A stretch of DNA of 9,083 nucleotides from Mollicutes bacterium (GTDB lineage Bacteria; Bacillota_I; Bacilli_A; RF39; UBA660): assembly GCA_003560455.1 (NCBI GenBank), contig PWIL01000030.1, forward strand, positions 1-9,083. Direction: 5' to 3'. Position numbers and translations under genes: made by a program. A model generated the notes under the pieces. That model made no database searches and was not told where the DNA came from. It saw only the letters and a list, made by a program, of their open reading frames with translations. How positions within the stretch are numbered: position 1 is the first letter of the stretch; each line of letters opens with the position of its first letter. Below are positions 6,146 through 9,083 of the stretch, piece after piece.

Positions 6146-7460
6146 ATTAAATTTTTTAATCACCGTTAGTTTAAAACGAAAAATATATACCAAATGGTTT
6201 GTAATAGCCAATGTATTATTACTTATTTTAATTGTTTCATTAGCTAATATTGATTCAATTATTAATTTTTTCGGTGGTGATTTTGATCGCAAACAGCAAG
6301 TGTATGTGATTGATGAAACAGAGCGAACATTTGCTATCTTTGAAGAACAATTAGAATTAAATGAAAGTCAATTACAATTTACTAGGGAATCAGTTTATGA
6401 AGTTAATTTAGTAACTGAAGAGGAATATCCTGATTTTGATTATGAAGAGATTATTGAAGAAGACACGAGTGCTATAGTTATTATTCTTCAAGAAAGTGAA
6501 AATGTAATTTCAGCAACATTAATCACCGAAGTATTTTTAGAAACGCTACAACATCAAGTAATAATGAGTACTTTAAATAATACCCGAGCAACTTTAGCAT
6601 TAATTGAAAGTGAGATTGATGCTGAAGAATTAGCACGTGTTAATCAACCAATTGAAGTAGAGAGAATTATTTTAGATGAGCGAAAAGATAGTGAAGCTGA
6701 ATTACAAGCAGCGATTATGACAACTGTTTTTCCGTTTGTTATTTTACCATTTTTTATGTTAACTATCTTTTTAGTCCAAATGATTGGCGCGGAAGTCAAT
6801 GATGAAAAATCAACCCGAGGGATGGAAATAATTATTTCCAGTGTTTCGCCAACCGTTCATTTTTTCGCCAAAGTTATTGCTGGTAATTTATTTGTGATTA
6901 TGCAAGGGGCGTTATTGTTTATTTTTGGAGTAATCGCATTTTTTAGTCGTAAATTGTTTGCAACTAGTGCTATTTCTGAGGGGATTACAAGCGAAATTAA
7001 TAATTTATATAAAATGGTTTTAGAAAGTGATGTTGCTAGTCAATTAATGTATGCGGTGCCTTTAACGCTTATTTTAATGTTATTAACCTTTTTGGCTTAT
7101 GCTTTATTAGCGGGTATTTTAGCATCAATGACAACTAATATTGAAGATTTTCAACAATTACAAACGCCAATTATTATTATTTCGGTGATTGGTTATTATT
7201 TAGCAATTATGGCTGGGGTGTTTACTGGTGCAACTTTTATTAAAGTTCTTTCGTTTGTGCCTTTAATTTCCGCTATTTTGGCTCCTTCATTATTAGTATT
7301 AGAACAAATTAGCATAATGGAAGTGATAATTTCAATTTTAATTATGATTGGCTTTAATTATTTATTAATTAAGTATGGTTTGAAAATTTATAAAGTTGGA
7401 ATTTTGAATTATTCAACAACCGATTTATGGAAAAAAATGTTTAAAGCATTAAAAGATTAA
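6135..7460 (+). CDS. ABC-2 type transporter permease (NatB/YhaP-like)
   Basis: This is the integral-membrane partner of the preceding ATPase. From ATG 6135 it has 441 aa. Membrane segment 1 is at about 21-38 (WFVIANVLLLILIVSLAN). A large, acidic, presumably extracytoplasmic domain follows (about 40-190). Five or six further hydrophobic segments come between about 200 and 430, including FPFVILPFFMLTIFLVQMI, FVIMQGALLFIFGVIAFF, LILMLLTFLAYALLAGILA and IIIISVIGYYLAIMAGVF. The cytoplasmic GAEVNDEKSTRGMEIIISSVSP stretch is the typical ABC-2/NatB/YhaP coupling segment. ATG 6135 has AGGTGAG (6124-6130) upstream; GTG 6126 would also be open but lacks a well-spaced site. The transported compound is unknown (drug, peptide or Na+ have been proposed for relatives). 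A strong terminator overlaps the last codons. Confidence 0.92.
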   Translation: MGSKLNFLITVSLKRKIYTKWFVIANVLLLILIVSLANIDSIINFFGGDFDRKQQVYVIDETERTFAIFEEQLELNESQLQFTRESVYEVNLVTEEEYPDFDYEEIIEEDTSAIVIILQESENVISATLITEVFLETLQHQVIMSTLNNTRATLALIESEIDAEELARVNQPIEVERIILDERKDSEAELQAAIMTTVFPFVILPFFMLTIFLVQMIGAEVNDEKSTRGMEIIISSVSPTVHFFAKVIAGNLFVIMQGALLFIFGVIAFFSRKLFATSAISEGITSEINNLYKMVLESDVASQLMYAVPLTLILMLLTFLAYALLAGILASMTTNIEDFQQLQTPIIIISVIGYYLAIMAGVFTGATFIKVLSFVPLISAILAPSLLVLEQISIMEVIISILIMIGFNYLLIKYGLKIYKVGILNYSTTDLWKKMFKALKD

Positions 7461-7471
7461 TGCTTTTTTTT
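7443..7471 (+). terminator. Strong Rho-independent terminator ending the rbgA-to-permease operon
   Basis: AAAGCATTAA (7443-7452), an AAGA loop, and TTAATGCTTT (7457-7466) form a perfect ten-pair stem, followed by TTTTT to 7471. The stem includes the last codons and stop of the permease gene. It closes the transcription unit just before the insertion element. Confidence 0.88.
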
Positions 7472-7479
7472 AAAAAAAG

Positions 7480-7518
7480 ACTGTGTTAGATTAACTGTGT
7501 AAATTTGAAAACACAGTT
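7480..7518 (+). repeat. ACTGTGT direct repeat and inverted copy at the IS left end
   Basis: ACTGTGT occurs at 7480-7486 and 7494-7500, and its complement ACACAGT at 7511-7517. The second and third copies form the hairpin described separately. Such sub-terminal repeats may be transposase-binding sites or part of the terminal inverted repeat. Confirmation needs the right end of the element. Confidence 0.55.
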
Positions 7519-7522
7519 TTTT
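7493..7522 (+). terminator. Terminator-like hairpin at the IS left end
   Basis: AACTGTGT (7493-7500), a ten-base loop, and ACACAGTT (7511-7518) form a perfect eight-pair stem running into six T (7517-7522). It lies between the host terminator and the first IS gene and could stop transcription entering the element from outside, a known safeguard in other insertion sequences. It also covers the possible TTG start at 7505. Confidence 0.5.
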
Positions 7523-7531
7523 AGTGAAAAA

Positions 7532-8302
7532 ATGGAAATAGTTGATTGGAACAAAAAAGAATTAGAAAAATTATATGTTAATGTGTTTATATTAGAAGAA
7601 GAAGTTTATGTGCGAAAGAGTGAGCAAATTAAGAAACAAAAAATGTATATATTTATTGGGCTGAATTTGAAAGGATATAAAGAAATACTGGGATTGTATA
7701 CGCCAGAAGAAGAAAATACTGGTTATTGGTTAAGATCCTTTTCTGATTTAAAAAAAAGAGGTATAGAAGAAATATTTATGGTATCGATGATAAATAATAA
7801 ATGGCTGAAAAAAGTATTTAAAATGCATTATCCAAAAACAATATATGCGCCTTCATTAATAGAATTCTATAATAAAACGCACCAATATATCGCCAGGAAA
7901 CAACACCGTGTTATAATGAGGGAAATTGGCAGAATATATCGTGCAAAGGAAAAAAAAGAGGGAGCACAAATCTACAATCAACTAATAAAAGATTATGAGG
8001 ATAATAAGCTATTAGTAATGATAATAAACAAATATATTGAAGAAATTTTTGCAATGTTTAGATATAGTCAGCAAGCAAGAAAAATAACTGCAAACACAGA
8101 TAGCTATAATAAAATGCGAAATAGAATTAGATGGAAATTAAAAAAAATAAGGTTGTTTGATTCTGTTTGTGAATTACAGTTAAAAACACTCGAAATTTTA
8201 AAAGAAGAAGAAATGAAATGGCATCCTAGTTATAAAAAATGGGATATTATAATAAATGAAATGGATTGTGAATTAGCAGAAAGGATATATGAAATGATAT
8301 GA
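7532..8302 (+). CDS. IS256 transposase-like protein, N-terminally short, all three DDE residues replaced
   Basis: This intact 256-aa ORF is homologous to the catalytic domain of the IS256 transposase encoded next to it. Residues 6-103 align without a gap to residues 158-255 of that protein, with 33 of 98 identical by hand count, sharing GLNLKG/GINLKG, LKxRG and YPKT. The N-terminal DNA-binding part (about 150 residues) is missing. The two catalytic Asp positions are Leu21 and Ile87. The third acidic position, found by aligning RKITANTDSYNKMRNRIR to the family motif around IYTTNxIE, is Asn193. The family Cys-x-x-His site is also lost. The C-terminal helical part is nonetheless complete to the usual end. 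ATG 7532 is preferred; TTG 7505 would add nine residues but lies inside a hairpin and lacks a ribosome-binding site. The stop overlaps the next start (ATGA). It may be a regulator or DNA-binding partner, or a slowly decaying copy; the unbroken frame favours a function. Confidence 0.8.
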   Translation: MEIVDWNKKELEKLYVNVFILEEEVYVRKSEQIKKQKMYIFIGLNLKGYKEILGLYTPEEENTGYWLRSFSDLKKRGIEEIFMVSMINNKWLKKVFKMHYPKTIYAPSLIEFYNKTHQYIARKQHRVIMREIGRIYRAKEKKEGAQIYNQLIKDYEDNKLLVMIINKYIEEIFAMFRYSQQARKITANTDSYNKMRNRIRWKLKKIRLFDSVCELQLKTLEILKEEEMKWHPSYKKWDIIINEMDCELAERIYEMI

Positions 8303-9083
8303 CAAAAAAAGAAGAACAAATAGAAGAAGTTACTCAAAAACTATTAAAAGAAAACGATATGAAAACAATGGGCGATGTAAATAAAGCTTTAGAAGAATTA
8401 CGCAAAAAATTAATTCAACAATTATTAGATAAAGAATTTGAACATCATATGGATTATGAAAAAGGAAGTCATGTAACAAAGAAGAATAATAATAGAAGAA
8501 ATGGCAAAGTTGGAACTAAGAAGGTCAAAACTAATCATGGTGAATTTAAAGTGACCGTACCACGTGATCGTGAAGCAAGCTTTAATCCCGTTGTAATTCC
8601 CAAAAGAAAAAGAATAATAACAGAACTAGCAGATCAAATCACATTGCTATATGCTAAAGGAAATAGCATTCGCGATATTAAAGAAATTCTTGAAAATATT
8701 TATGGCACTAAAATAAATGAAGAATTTATAAGCGAAGCAACAAGCATGGTAAATGAAGAAGTAATAATATGGCAAAGGCGAAAATTAGAAAAAATATATG
8801 CGTTTGTATATATGGATTGTTTATATGTTAGTGTAAGGGAAAATGGTATGAGTAAAAAAAAGGCGTTATATGTAGCACTAGGAATAAATCTAAAAGGGGA
8901 AAAAGATGTGTTGGGTTTTTGGATTGGTGATAGTGAATCATCTAGTTTTTGGTATAGTATATTAGAAGAATTAAAAGAAAGGGGTGTAGGTGATATTATA
9001 TTTTTGAGCAGTGATGGTGTAGCAGGCTTTAAAGAAATATTAGAAGAAGTATATCCAAAAACCAACCACCAAAGATGTGTTGT
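8299..9083 (+). CDS. IS256-family transposase, N-terminal 261 residues (3' end outside window)
   Basis: This DDE transposase moves the element. The visible part starts at ATG 8299, the only possible start in this frame after the stop at 8290, and remains open to the window edge; a full protein should be about 390-410 aa. The N-terminal half has the family features: RRNGKVGTKKVKT, the VPRDREASFNPVVIPKRKR block (about 87-105) and the helix-turn-helix-like LLYAKGNSIRDIKEILENIYG (116-136). The catalytic domain shows Asp173 (YMDCLYVSVRENG) and Asp239 (SSDGVAGFKE), 66 residues apart as in IS256 itself, then VYPKTNHQRCV with the conserved Cys260. The ribosome-binding site is poor (AAGGA, 13 bases upstream), so translation probably depends on coupling to the upstream ORF through the ATGA overlap. 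Nothing in the visible part looks inactivated. Confidence 0.93.
   Translation, partial: MTKKEEQIEEVTQKLLKENDMKTMGDVNKALEELRKKLIQQLLDKEFEHHMDYEKGSHVTKKNNNRRNGKVGTKKVKTNHGEFKVTVPRDREASFNPVVIPKRKRIITELADQITLLYAKGNSIRDIKEILENIYGTKINEEFISEATSMVNEEVIIWQRRKLEKIYAFVYMDCLYVSVRENGMSKKKALYVALGINLKGEKDVLGFWIGDSESSSFWYSILEELKERGVGDIIFLSSDGVAGFKEILEEVYPKTNHQRCV

Larger units (their letters stand above)
7479..9083 (+). mobile_element. IS256-family insertion sequence, left part; right end outside window
   Basis: Everything right of the operon terminator is IS256-type DNA: a transposase-like ORF with a dead catalytic site, then an ordinary IS256 transposase gene that runs off the window. The left boundary is placed at GACTGTGT (7479-7486) because GTGT-containing tips are common in this family and coding begins soon after. 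Without the right inverted repeat and the target duplication it is only approximate. Isoleucine codons change sharply here: ATA is 20 of 30 Ile codons in the first ORF and 12 of 21 in the second, against 1 of 12 in rplS and 3 of 20 in trmD (hand counts). This supports a foreign origin for both ORFs. The insertion lies in a harmless place, between a terminator and whatever follows. Confidence 0.85.

Noticed and set aside
6098..6292. Minus-strand open frame of 64 codons
   Set aside because: It is antisense to the overlap between the ABC ATPase and permease genes, with no recognisable motif.
7461..8302. First transposase-like ORF as a simple 5' fragment of a broken transposase gene
   Set aside because: It covers the catalytic and C-terminal parts, not the N-terminus. 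It has no stop or frameshift, and its differences fall on all three catalytic positions. Slow decay remains possible but is not the simplest reading.
8700..9065. Minus-strand open frame of 121 codons
   Set aside because: It is antisense to the catalytic domain of the IS256 transposase, whose motifs are clear on the + strand.
1..9083. tRNA or rRNA genes, CRISPR arrays, phage genes, or restriction, toxin-antitoxin and defence systems
   Set aside because: Nothing of this kind is seen. Coding genes fill nearly the whole window and the gaps are too short; the A/T runs are background composition.

Overview
This is an AT-rich, almost fully coding window from a low-GC Gram-positive bacterium. The gene set and order are those of Bacillota or a Mollicutes-like relative that keeps the standard code (the Acholeplasma/Izemoplasma/Haloplasma type is my inference). 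TGA acts as a stop codon for the TrmH-family gene, rimM, rbgA and the first transposase-like ORF, and Trp is written TGG. That argues against a Mycoplasma/Spiroplasma code. All genes lie on the + strand.

Region 1 (1-2044) is the 3' part of a SpoU/TrmH-family rRNA methyltransferase gene, then rimM, trmD and an unrecognised 144-aa gene, tightly packed or overlapping. Region 2 (2045-3071) is a promoter and short structured leader, rplS (L19), a weak hairpin, lepB (signal peptidase I) and an intrinsic terminator. Region 3 (3080-7471) is a second transcription unit. It runs from an extended -10 promoter through rbgA, rlmB, a SigH-type sigma factor, and an ABC-2 ATPase/permease pair, all overlapping or 1 bp apart, to a strong terminator. 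Regions 1-3 join two neighbourhoods that are separate in typical Bacillota: the rimM-trmD-rplS-rbgA island and the rlmB-sigH island. The common theme is ribosome assembly and rRNA/tRNA modification, including three SPOUT-fold methyltransferases. The last members add a sigma factor and a transporter of unknown substrate.

Region 4 (about 7479 to the window end) is the left part of an IS256-family insertion sequence placed directly after the terminator. It has an unusual two-gene layout. Its second gene is an ordinary IS256 transposase, cut by the window end, with both visible catalytic Asp residues. Its first gene, joined by an ATGA overlap, is an intact ORF clearly homologous to the transposase catalytic domain. 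It lacks the N-terminal DNA-binding region, and all three DDE positions are replaced by non-acidic residues. A catalytically dead partner encoded upstream of, and coupled to, the live transposase is the most interesting thing in the window.
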